The notes under the pieces: model-generated
The model's database searches: none
Seen by the model: only the letters and a program-made list of their open reading frames with translations
What the model was told of the DNA's origin: nothing
Made by a program: the position numbers and the translations under genes
NCBI GenBank assembly: GCA_902475285.1
Contig: CABRZA010000110.1
Coordinates: 1 to 8,410, forward strand
Source of the DNA: an uncultured Porphyromonadaceae bacterium
GTDB lineage: Bacteria > Bacteroidota > Bacteroidia > Bacteroidales > Muribaculaceae
Direction: 5' to 3'
DNA: 8,410 bases
Shown here: one piece after another, positions 1 through 7,041 of the stretch
How the letters are laid out: every line of letters begins with the position of its first letter
How positions within the stretch are numbered: position 1 is the stretch's first letter

Positions 1-56
1 AAACCAATATCAGTAAACATACCAAACCGAGTCAACCATTTTCAGGAACGGACAAG

Positions 57-104
57 GAGATGGGGATTGAGATGGGGAATGAAGGAAATTTTGTGGGGAT
101 GGGA
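57..104 (+). repeat. G-rich direct repeats upstream of carA
   Basis: The 10-base word GAGATGGGGA occurs at 57-66 and again at 69-78, a 12-bp period. A related GGGGATGGGA lies at 95-104. The block overlaps and flanks the -33 element of the carA promoter, so it could be a regulator binding site. Its four runs of three or more G (62-65, 74-77, 95-98, 101-103) could also fold as a loose G-quadruplex. The repeats are seen directly; any function is inference. Nothing else recognisable lies in 1-56, and no convincing end of an upstream gene is visible there. Confidence 0.5.
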
Positions 105-121
105 AAAATTTTGTAATTTTG
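90..121 (+). promoter_or_regulatory. Bacteroidota-type promoter of carAB
   Basis: A -33 TTTG at 90-93 and a perfect -7 TAnnTTTG (TAATTTTG) at 114-121 are separated by 20 bp, which fits the known primary sigma factor (SigABfr) promoter consensus of Bacteroidota. Transcription would start near position 128, giving a leader of roughly 44 nt before the carA ATG. A second TTTG at 110-113 abuts the -7 box and is not at a useful distance. Confidence 0.8.
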
Positions 122-127
122 CACAGT

Positions 128-141
128 CTTCCTTCGGGGGG
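128..141 (+). other. UUCG-capped hairpin in the carA leader
   Basis: The leader can form a small hairpin with C128-C132 pairing with G137-G141 (three GC and two GU pairs) around a UUCG tetraloop at 133-136, closed by the especially stable C-G pair. It would sit at or within a few bases of the predicted 5' end of the carAB mRNA. It may protect the 5' end or may be incidental; no attenuator partner or U-tract follows it. Confidence 0.35.
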
Positions 142-171
142 CTATAACGACACCCGACTAACGACAACGAT

Positions 172-1293
172 ATGCAGCAGAGCAAACACGCCGTGCTGAT
201 CCTTGAAGACGGCAGCAGATATGGCGCATACAGCTTCGGCTACGACGGGGCGGCCGCCGGCGAGGTGGTGTTCAACACCGCCATGACGGGGTATCCCGAA
301 AGCCTAACGGACCCTTCGTACGAGGGTCAGATTCTAATCACCACATTTCCACAATTGGGCAACTACGGTGTGCCCCCATCGACAGGCGACGCGTCGCTGC
401 GGTCGTATTTGGAGAGCAGCCGTATACATTGCCGTGCAATCATCGCGCAGGACTATGCGTTCCATCACAGTCACTGGCTTGCGGACCGCTCGTTGGCGCA
501 ATGGCTCAAAGAGGAAAAGATACCGGGTCTTTACGGTCTGGACACCCGCGCGCTGACGAAGCATTTGCGCGAACACGGGTCGATGCTTGGCAAGGTGGTG
601 GTTGACGGCGCCGGGGAGCCCGACTTCTACGACCCCAACAATGAAAATTTAATAGCACGCACGTCGTGCCCGCAGCCGCTGGTTTATACGAGTATCGACT
701 CGCAGCCGACGGCTCTTTCTTTGCCCTTGGCACCGGATGCCGAAGGGCGGAAGACAGTGGCGCTTGTAGACTGCGGGATAAAGCACAATATAATAAGGTG
801 CCTTCTGCGCCGAGGCGTCCGCGTGGTGCGCGTACCGTGGGACTATGACTTCAACGGCTTCGAGTGGGACGGACTTTTCATAAGCAACGGCCCCGGCAAC
901 CCTGACTTCGCGGGTGCAACAGTTGAGCATATACGGCAGGCCATGGTCACCGGCAAGCCCATATGCGGCATCTGCATGGGCAACCAGCTTCTTGCCAAGG
1001 CTGCCGGCGCCAGCACCTACAAGCTGAAATACGGCCACCGGAGCCACAACCAGCCTGTGCGTCTGGCGGGAACGAACCGCTGCTTCGTGACGTCGCAGAA
1101 CCATGGGTTCGCCGTGGACTCTTCGACACTGCCCGATGACTGGGAGCCGATGTTTGTGAACATGAACGACGGCACCAACGAGGGCATACGGCACAAGAGC
1201 CTTCCGATGTTCTCGGCACAGTTCCACCCGGAGGCCTCGAGCGGACCTCGGGACACGGAGTTCCTCTTCGACCAATTCATAGCATTACTCTGA
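172..1293 (+). CDS. carA: Carbamoyl-phosphate synthase small (glutaminase) subunit
   Basis: The protein hydrolyses glutamine and channels the ammonia to CarB for carbamoyl phosphate synthesis, feeding pyrimidine and arginine biosynthesis in the cytoplasm. The 373 residues match the usual length (about 380). Residues about 5-135 form the CPSase small-chain domain with the GYPESLTDPSY region. A class I glutamine amidotransferase domain follows from about 195, with SNGPGN at 238-243 (oxyanion region), GICMGNQ at 266-272 carrying the nucleophile Cys268, SQNHG at 308-312, and FHPE giving His352 and Glu354 of the triad. The nucleophile elbow reads GICMGNQ where E. coli has GICLGHQ. The C-terminal half resembles the glutaminase part of animal CAD more than E. 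coli CarA, judged from recalled sequences. The ATG at 172 sits at the expected distance from the promoter and has no Shine-Dalgarno sequence. carB follows after 17 bp, so the two are probably co-transcribed. Confidence 0.96.
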   Translation: MQQSKHAVLILEDGSRYGAYSFGYDGAAAGEVVFNTAMTGYPESLTDPSYEGQILITTFPQLGNYGVPPSTGDASLRSYLESSRIHCRAIIAQDYAFHHSHWLADRSLAQWLKEEKIPGLYGLDTRALTKHLREHGSMLGKVVVDGAGEPDFYDPNNENLIARTSCPQPLVYTSIDSQPTALSLPLAPDAEGRKTVALVDCGIKHNIIRCLLRRGVRVVRVPWDYDFNGFEWDGLFISNGPGNPDFAGATVEHIRQAMVTGKPICGICMGNQLLAKAAGASTYKLKYGHRSHNQPVRLAGTNRCFVTSQNHGFAVDSSTLPDDWEPMFVNMNDGTNEGIRHKSLPMFSAQFHPEASSGPRDTEFLFDQFIALL

Positions 1294-1310
1294 CGCAAAG
1301 ACCCCTATAT

Positions 1311-4300
1311 ATGACCAGCAAGGACATCAAGCCGCGCAAAGTGCTGCTATTGGGCAGCGGCGCCCTTAAAATCGGCGAGGCGGGCGAATTTGACTACTCG
1401 GGCGCGCAGGCCCTCAAAGCGTTGCGCGAGGAGGGAATCGACACCGTACTCGTTAACCCCAACATCGCCACCGTGCAGACCTCTGAGGGTATGGCCGACA
1501 AGATCTACTTCCTGCCGGTTACACCCTACTTCGTGGAGCGCGTGATAGAGAAGGAACGGCCCGACGGCATACTATTGGCCTTCGGCGGTCAGACGGCCCT
1601 CAACTGCGGCGTGGAGCTGTGGCGCAACGGCGTTCTGCAGCGCAACGGCGTGGAGGTTCTGGGCACTCCCGTGCAGGCCATAACCGATACCGAGGACCGC
1701 GAGCTCTTCGTGAACAAGCTTCGCGAAATCGACGTGAAGACCATACGCAGCGAGGCTGTGGAGAGCGTTGAAGCAGCCCGCGAGGTGGCGCAGCGTCTGG
1801 GCTATCCGGTGATAGTGCGTGCGGCCTATGCCCTGGGCGGCCTCGGCAGCGGCTTCTGCGACAACGATGCCGAGCTGACGCGGTTGGTAGAGAAGGCGCT
1901 GTCGTTCGCACCGCAGGTGCTAGTGGAGAAATCGCTTAAAGGGTGGAAGGAAGTGGAATATGAAGTGGTGCGCGACCGCTACGACAACTGCATAACGGTG
2001 TGCAACATGGAGAACTTCGACCCGCTGGGCATACATACGGGCGAGAGCATCGTGGTAGCTCCGTCGCAGACGCTGTCGAACGACGACTACCATTTCCTGC
2101 GTTCGCTGGCCATCAAGATAGTGCGCCATGTGGGCATCGTGGGCGAGTGCAACGTGCAGTATGCCTACGACCCCGAGTCGATGGACTACCGGGTGATAGA
2201 GGTGAACGCTCGTCTGAGCCGCTCGTCGGCCCTGGCGTCGAAGGCCACGGGCTATCCTCTTGCCTTCGTGGCAGCCAAATTGGCGCTGGGCTACGGCCTC
2301 TTCGACCTGAGCAACAGCGTGACGCGCTGCACGTCGGCGTTCTTCGAGCCGGCGCTCGACTATGTAGTGGTTAAGATACCTCGTTGGGACTTGGGTAAGT
2401 TCCATGGCGTTGACCGCCACATAGGATCGTCGATGAAATCCGTCGGCGAGGTTATGGCCATAGGGCGCACCTTCGAAGAGGCGTTGCAGAAAGGCCTTCG
2501 CATGATAGGGCAGGGCATGCACGGCTTCGTGGAGAACCGTCCGATGGCTATTGCCGACGTCGAAGAGGCGCTCAAAGAGCCCACCGACCGCCGCATCTTC
2601 GCCATAGCGAAGGCCATGAGCGACGGCATGAGCGTGGACCGCATACACGAGCTGACGAAAATCGACCGATGGTTCCTCTACAAACTTCGCGACATCGTTG
2701 ACACCGACTCCGAGCTGCGCGCGTGCGCCGGCGTTGAGTCGATAGCCGCCGATTTGCTGCGTCAGGCCAAGCAGGAGGGCTTCAGCGACTTCCAGGTTGC
2801 CCGTGCCGCCGCCCCCGAGGCTTTCGCCGCCGATCAGGAAAGGGTGATGGCCGAGGTACGCGCACGCCGCAAGGCGCTGGGCATCCTTCCGGTGGTGAAG
2901 CAGATAGACACTCTGGCAGCCGAATATCCCGCAGCCACAAACTACCTCTACCTTACCTACAACGGCACGGAGAACGACGTGGACTACACGGGCGACCACC
3001 GCTCGGTGGTTGTGCTGGGCTCGGGAGCGTACCGCATAGGTTCGTCGGTAGAGTTCGACTGGTGCTCGGTGAACGCGTTGCAGACCGCACGGCGCGAAGG
3101 GTGGCGCTCGGTGATGATAAACTACAACCCCGAGACCGTGTCGACGGACTATGATATATGCGACCGCCTCTATTTCGACGAGCTCACCTACGAGCGCGTG
3201 ATGGACATACTCGAATTGGAGAATCCGCACGGCGTGATACTGTCGGTGGGCGGTCAGATACCGAACAACCTTGCTACGCGCCTCGACGGTGCGGGGGTTA
3301 ACATCCTTGGCACGCAGGCCGAGAGCATCGACCGTGCCGAAGACCGCCACAAGTTCTCGGCCATGCTCGACGGCCTGGGCATTGACCAGCCGCGCTGGCG
3401 GGAGCTTACGGACTACGCCGACATCGAGGCCTTCGTGGAAGAAGTGGGCTTTCCGGTGCTCGTGCGCCCGAGCTATGTGCTGTCGGGCGCGGCGATGAAT
3501 GTGTGCTCGAACGCCGACGAGCTCCGCAGGTTCCTAAAACTCGCGGCCAATGTGAGCAGCAAGCACCCGGTGGTGGTGAGCGAGTTCATACAGTATGCCA
3601 AGGAGATAGAGATGGACGCCGTGGCGCAGGAAGGCGAGATAAAAGCCTATGCGATATCGGAGCACATAGAGTTTGCGGGCGTTCACTCGGGCGATGCCAC
3701 CATACAGTTTCCGCCCCAGAAGCTGTATGTGGAGACCATGCGGCGGATAAAGAAGGTTGCCGGCGCGATAGCCAAGGCACTTAACATATCGGGTCCGTTC
3801 AACATACAGTTCCTTGCCAAGAACAACGACATCAAGGTGATAGAGTGCAACCTGCGCGCGTCGCGCAGCTTCCCCTTCGTGTCGAAGGTGTTGAAAATCA
3901 ACTTTATCGACCTCGCTACACGCATCATGCTCGGGTTGAAGGTGGAGAAGCCCGCCAAGAGTGCCTTCGACCTCGACTATGTTGGCATCAAGGCGTCGCA
4001 GTTCTCGTTCTCGCGCTTGGGCGGCGCCGACCCGGTGCTGGGCGTGGACATGGCGTCGACGGGCGAGGTTGGTTGCCTGGGCGACGATACCGACGAGGCC
4101 GTGCTGAAAGCACTTCTCGCCGTGGGACTGCGCATACCCACCAAGGCCGTGCTTCTGAGCACGGGGTCGGCCAAGCAGAAGGCCGACATGCTCGAGCCGG
4201 CGCAGATGCTGCAAAAGATGGGGCTTACCATCTATGCCACCGAGGGCACTGCGCGCTTCCTGCGCGAGAACGGCGTTGAGGCCATAACGGTGCACCATCC

Positions 4301-4547
4301 GTCGGAGCCGGAGCTCAAGCCTCAGGCTCTGGAGCTTCTGCACAAGCGCGAGGTTGACCTCGTGGTGAACATGCCTAAGAACTTCACGGGCACGGAGCTT
4401 GGCAACGGTCGCGCGATACGCCGCGCGGCGGTTGACCTGAACATACCACTTATAACCAACTCTCGCCTTGCGGCGGCTTTCATACGGGCATTCAGCACGT
4501 TGCCGCTGGAAGATATCGAGATCAAGCCGTGGCAGGAGTATAAATAA
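1311..4547 (+). CDS. carB: Carbamoyl-phosphate synthase large subunit
   Basis: This is the synthetase subunit: it uses two ATP, bicarbonate and ammonia delivered from CarA to make carbamoyl phosphate. At 1078 residues it has full family length. It shows the internal duplication: the first half begins with GSGALKIGEAGEFDYSG (15-31) and an ATP-grasp fold ending near VIEVNARLSRSS (Glu297, Asn299, Arg301); the second begins with VVLGSGAYRIGSSVEFDWC (567-585) and ends near VIECNLRASRSF (Glu845, Asn847, Arg849). An MGS-like allosteric domain fills about 946-1078, with Thr977 and Thr980 at the positions that bind effectors in relatives. Several blocks, such as VGGQIPNN (646-653), VKQIDTLAAEYP and the SSVEFDWC motif, match animal CPS1/CAD rather than E. 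coli CarB (recalled sequences). The ATG at 1311 has no Shine-Dalgarno sequence. It shares carA's promoter; no separate promoter fits in the 17-bp gap. Confidence 0.97.
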   Translation: MTSKDIKPRKVLLLGSGALKIGEAGEFDYSGAQALKALREEGIDTVLVNPNIATVQTSEGMADKIYFLPVTPYFVERVIEKERPDGILLAFGGQTALNCGVELWRNGVLQRNGVEVLGTPVQAITDTEDRELFVNKLREIDVKTIRSEAVESVEAAREVAQRLGYPVIVRAAYALGGLGSGFCDNDAELTRLVEKALSFAPQVLVEKSLKGWKEVEYEVVRDRYDNCITVCNMENFDPLGIHTGESIVVAPSQTLSNDDYHFLRSLAIKIVRHVGIVGECNVQYAYDPESMDYRVIEVNARLSRSSALASKATGYPLAFVAAKLALGYGLFDLSNSVTRCTSAFFEPALDYVVVKIPRWDLGKFHGVDRHIGSSMKSVGEVMAIGRTFEEALQKGLRMIGQGMHGFVENRPMAIADVEEALKEPTDRRIFAIAKAMSDGMSVDRIHELTKIDRWFLYKLRDIVDTDSELRACAGVESIAADLLRQAKQEGFSDFQVARAAAPEAFAADQERVMAEVRARRKALGILPVVKQIDTLAAEYPAATNYLYLTYNGTENDVDYTGDHRSVVVLGSGAYRIGSSVEFDWCSVNALQTARREGWRSVMINYNPETVSTDYDICDRLYFDELTYERVMDILELENPHGVILSVGGQIPNNLATRLDGAGVNILGTQAESIDRAEDRHKFSAMLDGLGIDQPRWRELTDYADIEAFVEEVGFPVLVRPSYVLSGAAMNVCSNADELRRFLKLAANVSSKHPVVVSEFIQYAKEIEMDAVAQEGEIKAYAISEHIEFAGVHSGDATIQFPPQKLYVETMRRIKKVAGAIAKALNISGPFNIQFLAKNNDIKVIECNLRASRSFPFVSKVLKINFIDLATRIMLGLKVEKPAKSAFDLDYVGIKASQFSFSRLGGADPVLGVDMASTGEVGCLGDDTDEAVLKALLAVGLRIPTKAVLLSTGSAKQKADMLEPAQMLQKMGLTIYATEGTARFLRENGVEAITVHHPSEPELKPQALELLHKREVDLVVNMPKNFTGTELGNGRAIRRAAVDLNIPLITNSRLAAAFIRAFSTLPLEDIEIKPWQEYK

Positions 4548-4561
4548 GGTTATAGGTTATA
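4548..4561 (+). repeat. Tandem GGTTATA repeat after carB
   Basis: GGTTATA is present twice in tandem at 4548-4554 and 4555-4561, immediately after the carB stop codon. A third copy starts the second repeat module at 4616. The word forms the 5' end of the longer direct repeat described separately, so this is probably a small duplication at the edge of the repeat cluster. Confidence 0.6.
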
Positions 4562-4647
4562 GGGCAGAGTGACGAGGTGGGTCGGTCGCGCGCGACCGAC
4601 CCACCTCGTTATTAAGGTTATAGGGCAGAGGTATAAGTGACGAGGTG
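4555..4647 (+). repeat. Pair of direct repeats framing intergenic palindromes
   Basis: Two modules share GGTTATAGGGCAG followed by AGTGACGAGGTG. In the first copy (4555-4579) the two words are adjacent. In the second (4616-4647) they are separated by a 7-base insertion, AGGTATA. Each module leads into a palindrome (4572-4609 and 4656-4675), but the palindromes differ in sequence. The arrangement resembles a composite REP-type intergenic element with a common header. No open reading frame is convincing here on either strand. Confidence 0.7.
4572..4609. repeat. Perfect 38-bp palindrome (REP-like or terminator hairpin)
   Basis: Bases 4572-4590 and 4591-4609 are exact reverse complements with no spacer, centred on CGCGCG. 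The RNA would form a very stable GC-rich hairpin 25 bases after the carB stop codon. It lacks a following U-tract (the next bases are TATTAAGG), so it is not a textbook intrinsic terminator, but it may end or protect the carAB transcript, or act as a bidirectional hairpin. The outer bases ACGAGGTG belong to the direct-repeat header. Confidence 0.8.
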
Positions 4648-4655
4648 ATCCGGGC

Positions 4656-4675
4656 GGGCGCAATGTATTGCGCCC
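4656..4675. repeat. Second palindrome, GGGCGCAAT stem
   Basis: GGGCGCAAT at 4656-4664 pairs exactly with ATTGCGCCC at 4667-4675 around the two bases GT; in practice this is an 8-bp stem with a 4-base loop. It lies eight bases after the second copy of the AGTGACGAGGTG header. Its sequence is unrelated to the first palindrome. It has the look of a dispersed REP/MITE-like hairpin, which can only be confirmed by finding other copies in the genome. No U-tract follows. Confidence 0.7.
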
Positions 4676-4711
4676 CTGGCGGCGGTTGGGGAGTGTCGGT
4701 TTTGAATAAAT

Positions 4712-4743
4712 TTTGGTGGAGTGAAACTTTTTTTGTAATTTCG
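4712..4743 (+). promoter_or_regulatory. Bacteroidota-type promoter of tkt
   Basis: TTTG at 4712-4715 is followed after 20 bp by TAATTTCG at 4736-4743, which matches the TAnnTTTG -7 consensus at all but one position. A run of seven T and a G (4728-4735) directly precedes the -7 box, as in two other promoters of this window. Transcription would begin near 4750, leaving a leader of about 38 nt. This implies tkt is transcribed separately from carAB. Confidence 0.7.
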
Positions 4744-4787
4744 GCGTAGATATTAAGGATCGAGTCAGAACATTACATAGCCAACAT

Positions 4788-6824
4788 ATGGATACAGCAA
4801 AAATGAACAAGGCGGCGGACAATATCCGCGTTCTTGCCGCCTCGATGGTCGAGAAGGCCAAATCGGGACATCCCGGCGGCGCCATGGGCGGTGCCGACTT
4901 TGTGAACGTGCTATACAGCAGCTTCCTGGTGTACGACCCAGCGGACCCGACGTGGTTTGCCCGCGACCGCTTCTTCCTCGACCCGGGACATATGTCGCCG
5001 ATGCTTTATTCAGTACTTGCCCTTGCGGGCCACTACACTACGGACGAGCTGGCGCAGTTCCGCCAGTGGGGTTCGGTGACGCCTGGGCATCCGGAACTGG
5101 ACCCCGAACGCGGTGTGGAGAATACGTCGGGTCCACTGGGCCAGGGACATACGATGGCGGTTGGCTGCGCGATAGCCGAGCGTTTTCTCCAGGCGCGTTT
5201 CGGCGATGTGGTGTCGCACAAGACCTACGCCTTCATCTCGGACGGCGGCATACAGGAAGAGATATCGCAGGGCGCCGGGCGCATAGCGGGCTATCTGGGC
5301 CTTTCGAACCTGATAATGTTCTACGACTGCAACGGCGTGCAGCTGTCGACGATGGTCGATGCCGTCGACCACGAGGACTATGCGGCTAAATACCGCGCGT
5401 GGCACTGGAACGTGCTTGAAATCGACGGCAACGACCCCGTGGCCATCGCCGATGCCATAGAGAAGGCACAGGGCGAGACCATGCGGCCGACACTCATAAT
5501 CGGTCGCACCGTGATGGGCAAGGGCGCGCTGACGGCCGACGGCGAGAACTTCGAGGGCCAGTGCTCGACGCACGGCCAGCCTCTGAGCAAGAGCGGCGCC
5601 GACTATGCGGCCACAGTGCGCAATCTCGGCGGCGACCCCGCCGACCCCTTCCGCATTGCGCCCGAGGTTCAGGCGCTCTACGCGGGGCGCCGCACGGAGC
5701 TCGCCGGCATCGTTGCCGAGCGCCGCAAGGCCTTCGACGAATGGGCCAAGGCCAATCCCGACAAGGCCGTGGAGCTGAAAGGGTATCTGGACGGGGTGCT
5801 TCCGCAAATCGACTATACCGCCATCGTGCACAAGGCCAACATATCGACTCGCCAGGCTTCGGCCGACGTGCTCGGTGTGCTTGCCGAGAAGATGGGCAAC
5901 ATGATAGTGTCGTCGGCAGACCTTGCCAACAGCGACAAGACCGACGGCTTCCTTAAAAAGACCCATGCGTTCACTACGGGGGACTTCACCGGGGCATTCC
6001 TCCAAGCGGGCGTGTCGGAGCTTACGATGGCCGCGATAATGAACGGCATAGCCCTTCACGGCGGACTTCGCGGGGCGTGCGGCACATTCTTCGTGTTCTC
6101 GGACTATATGAAGCCGGCAGTGCGCATGGCGTGCCTTATGGAACTGCCGGTGCTCTATGTGTGGACGCACGATGCCTTCCGCGTGGGTGAGGACGGCCCC
6201 ACCCACGAGCCCATAGAGCAGGAGGCTCAGATACGCCTTATGGAGATGATAGCCAACTTCTCGGGCAAGGCATCGATGCTCGTACTACGTCCGGCCGACT
6301 CGGCCGAGACCTCGGTGGCCTACAAGATGGCTATGGAGAATACCGACACGCCCACGGCGCTGATACTTTCGCGTCAGGACATCGAGGACCTTCCCGCGCC
6401 CGAAGGCGAGAGCCGCGCGCAGGCAGCCCTGGGTGCACTTCGCGGCGGATATACCGTGATGTCTGCCGACGGGACTCCCGACGTGGTTCTTGTGGCCGAC
6501 GGGTCGGAAGTGTCGCTGTTGTGCAATGTTGCCGTTCTGCTTAAAGCCGACGGCGTGAAGGCGTCGGTAGTGTCGATGCCGTCGTCGGGAGTGTTCAACC
6601 GACAGGACGAGGCCTACCGCCGGAGCGTTCTGCCCTCGGGCATTCCTCACTACGGGCTCACGGCGGGTCTGCCGATAGCGATGCGCATGATCGACGGGTT
6701 CTCGGGCCCGGTGTACGGCATGGAGCGTTTCGGCGCTTCGGCCCCCTACAAGGTGCTCGACGAGAAGTTCGGCTTCACGGCGGAGAACATCTACCGCGAG
6801 GTTCTGAGCGCGCTCGGCCGCTGA
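4788..6824 (+). CDS. tkt: Transketolase
   Basis: This thiamine-diphosphate enzyme moves two-carbon ketol units between sugar phosphates in the non-oxidative pentose phosphate pathway, linking glycolytic intermediates with ribose 5-phosphate and erythrose 4-phosphate. The 678 residues are a full-length enzyme. Visible landmarks: SGHPGG with His28; GPLGQG at 115-120; the cofactor motif SDGG...N with Asp152, Glu157 and Asn182; STHGQPLS near 265; SSADLANSD in the middle domain; the catalytic Glu411 in GVSELTMAAIMNG; and THDAFRVGEDGPTHEP with His461, Asp469 and His473, followed by LILSRQ with the phosphate-binding Arg529. The cofactor motif starts SDG rather than the common GDG, which I believe is usual in Bacteroidota. 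The ATG at 4788 fits the promoter; a second ATG at 4803 is possible. There is no partner gene such as rpiB alongside. Confidence 0.96.
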   Translation: MDTAKMNKAADNIRVLAASMVEKAKSGHPGGAMGGADFVNVLYSSFLVYDPADPTWFARDRFFLDPGHMSPMLYSVLALAGHYTTDELAQFRQWGSVTPGHPELDPERGVENTSGPLGQGHTMAVGCAIAERFLQARFGDVVSHKTYAFISDGGIQEEISQGAGRIAGYLGLSNLIMFYDCNGVQLSTMVDAVDHEDYAAKYRAWHWNVLEIDGNDPVAIADAIEKAQGETMRPTLIIGRTVMGKGALTADGENFEGQCSTHGQPLSKSGADYAATVRNLGGDPADPFRIAPEVQALYAGRRTELAGIVAERRKAFDEWAKANPDKAVELKGYLDGVLPQIDYTAIVHKANISTRQASADVLGVLAEKMGNMIVSSADLANSDKTDGFLKKTHAFTTGDFTGAFLQAGVSELTMAAIMNGIALHGGLRGACGTFFVFSDYMKPAVRMACLMELPVLYVWTHDAFRVGEDGPTHEPIEQEAQIRLMEMIANFSGKASMLVLRPADSAETSVAYKMAMENTDTPTALILSRQDIEDLPAPEGESRAQAALGALRGGYTVMSADGTPDVVLVADGSEVSLLCNVAVLLKADGVKASVVSMPSSGVFNRQDEAYRRSVLPSGIPHYGLTAGLPIAMRMIDGFSGPVYGMERFGASAPYKVLDEKFGFTAENIYREVLSALGR

Positions 6825-6844
6825 GCCGCACAGGTTGTTCGCCC

Positions 6845-6866
6845 GGCCTCGATTGCCCGCGAGGCC
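6845..6866 (+). terminator. Possible terminator stem-loop after tkt
   Basis: GGCCTCG at 6845-6851 pairs with CGAGGCC at 6860-6866 across an 8-base loop, 20 bases after the tkt stop codon. The following bases (TATTACC) are not U-rich, so intrinsic termination is doubtful. A further GCCTCGAGGC palindrome at 6878-6887 could pair with the right arm (CGAGGC, 6860-6865, with GCCTCG, 6878-6883), giving a competing fold followed a few bases later by ATTTTG. Confidence 0.35.
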
Positions 6867-6956
6867 TATTACCCTGCGCCTCGAGGCATTTTGACCAAAA
6901 GGCGGAGGATAAATGTTAAAAATTCGACTTTGGGGCAACAATTTTTGCATAATTAA

Positions 6957-6987
6957 GTTATAAAATGAAAAAAATGTCGTAATTTAG
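6957..6987 (+). promoter_or_regulatory. Probable promoter of the ompA-like gene
   Basis: TAATTTAG at 6980-6987 matches the -7 consensus TAnnTTTG at all but one position. The expected -33 position (6957-6960, 19 bp upstream) reads GTTA, a poor match; the TTTG words at 6929-6932 and 6944-6947 are too far away. The surrounding sequence (6941-6983) is very AT-rich, which may help an abundantly expressed gene. A start near 6994 gives an A-rich, apparently unstructured leader of about 48 nt, fitting Shine-Dalgarno-free initiation. Confidence 0.5.
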
Positions 6988-7041
6988 CGGCCACAAAAGC
7001 AGAGAAAACAAAAACATTCATCCAATAAACAGCTAAATTCT

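Noticed and set aside
3..116. Open frame through the 5' edge of the window that could be the end of an upstream gene
   Set aside because: The encoded peptide is low-complexity, runs through the G-rich repeats and ends inside the carA -7 box; no family resemblance.
1294..1310. Separate promoter or regulatory site between carA and carB
   Set aside because: The 17-bp gap is too short and contains no TAnnTTTG-like box; co-transcription is simpler.
1920..3350. Long open frame (476 codons) on the minus strand inside carB, and similar ones at 649-1275, 3534-4343 and 5010-6206
   Set aside because: They lie wholly opposite conserved carA, carB or tkt codons, show no recognisable domains, and are expected from GC-rich third positions with few stop codons in the antisense frame.
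4550..4885. Minus-strand open frame of 111 codons across the carB-tkt spacer
   Set aside because: It runs through the palindromic repeats, opposite the tkt promoter and into the tkt 5' coding sequence; its peptide is repeat-derived and it lacks a plausible promoter or leader.
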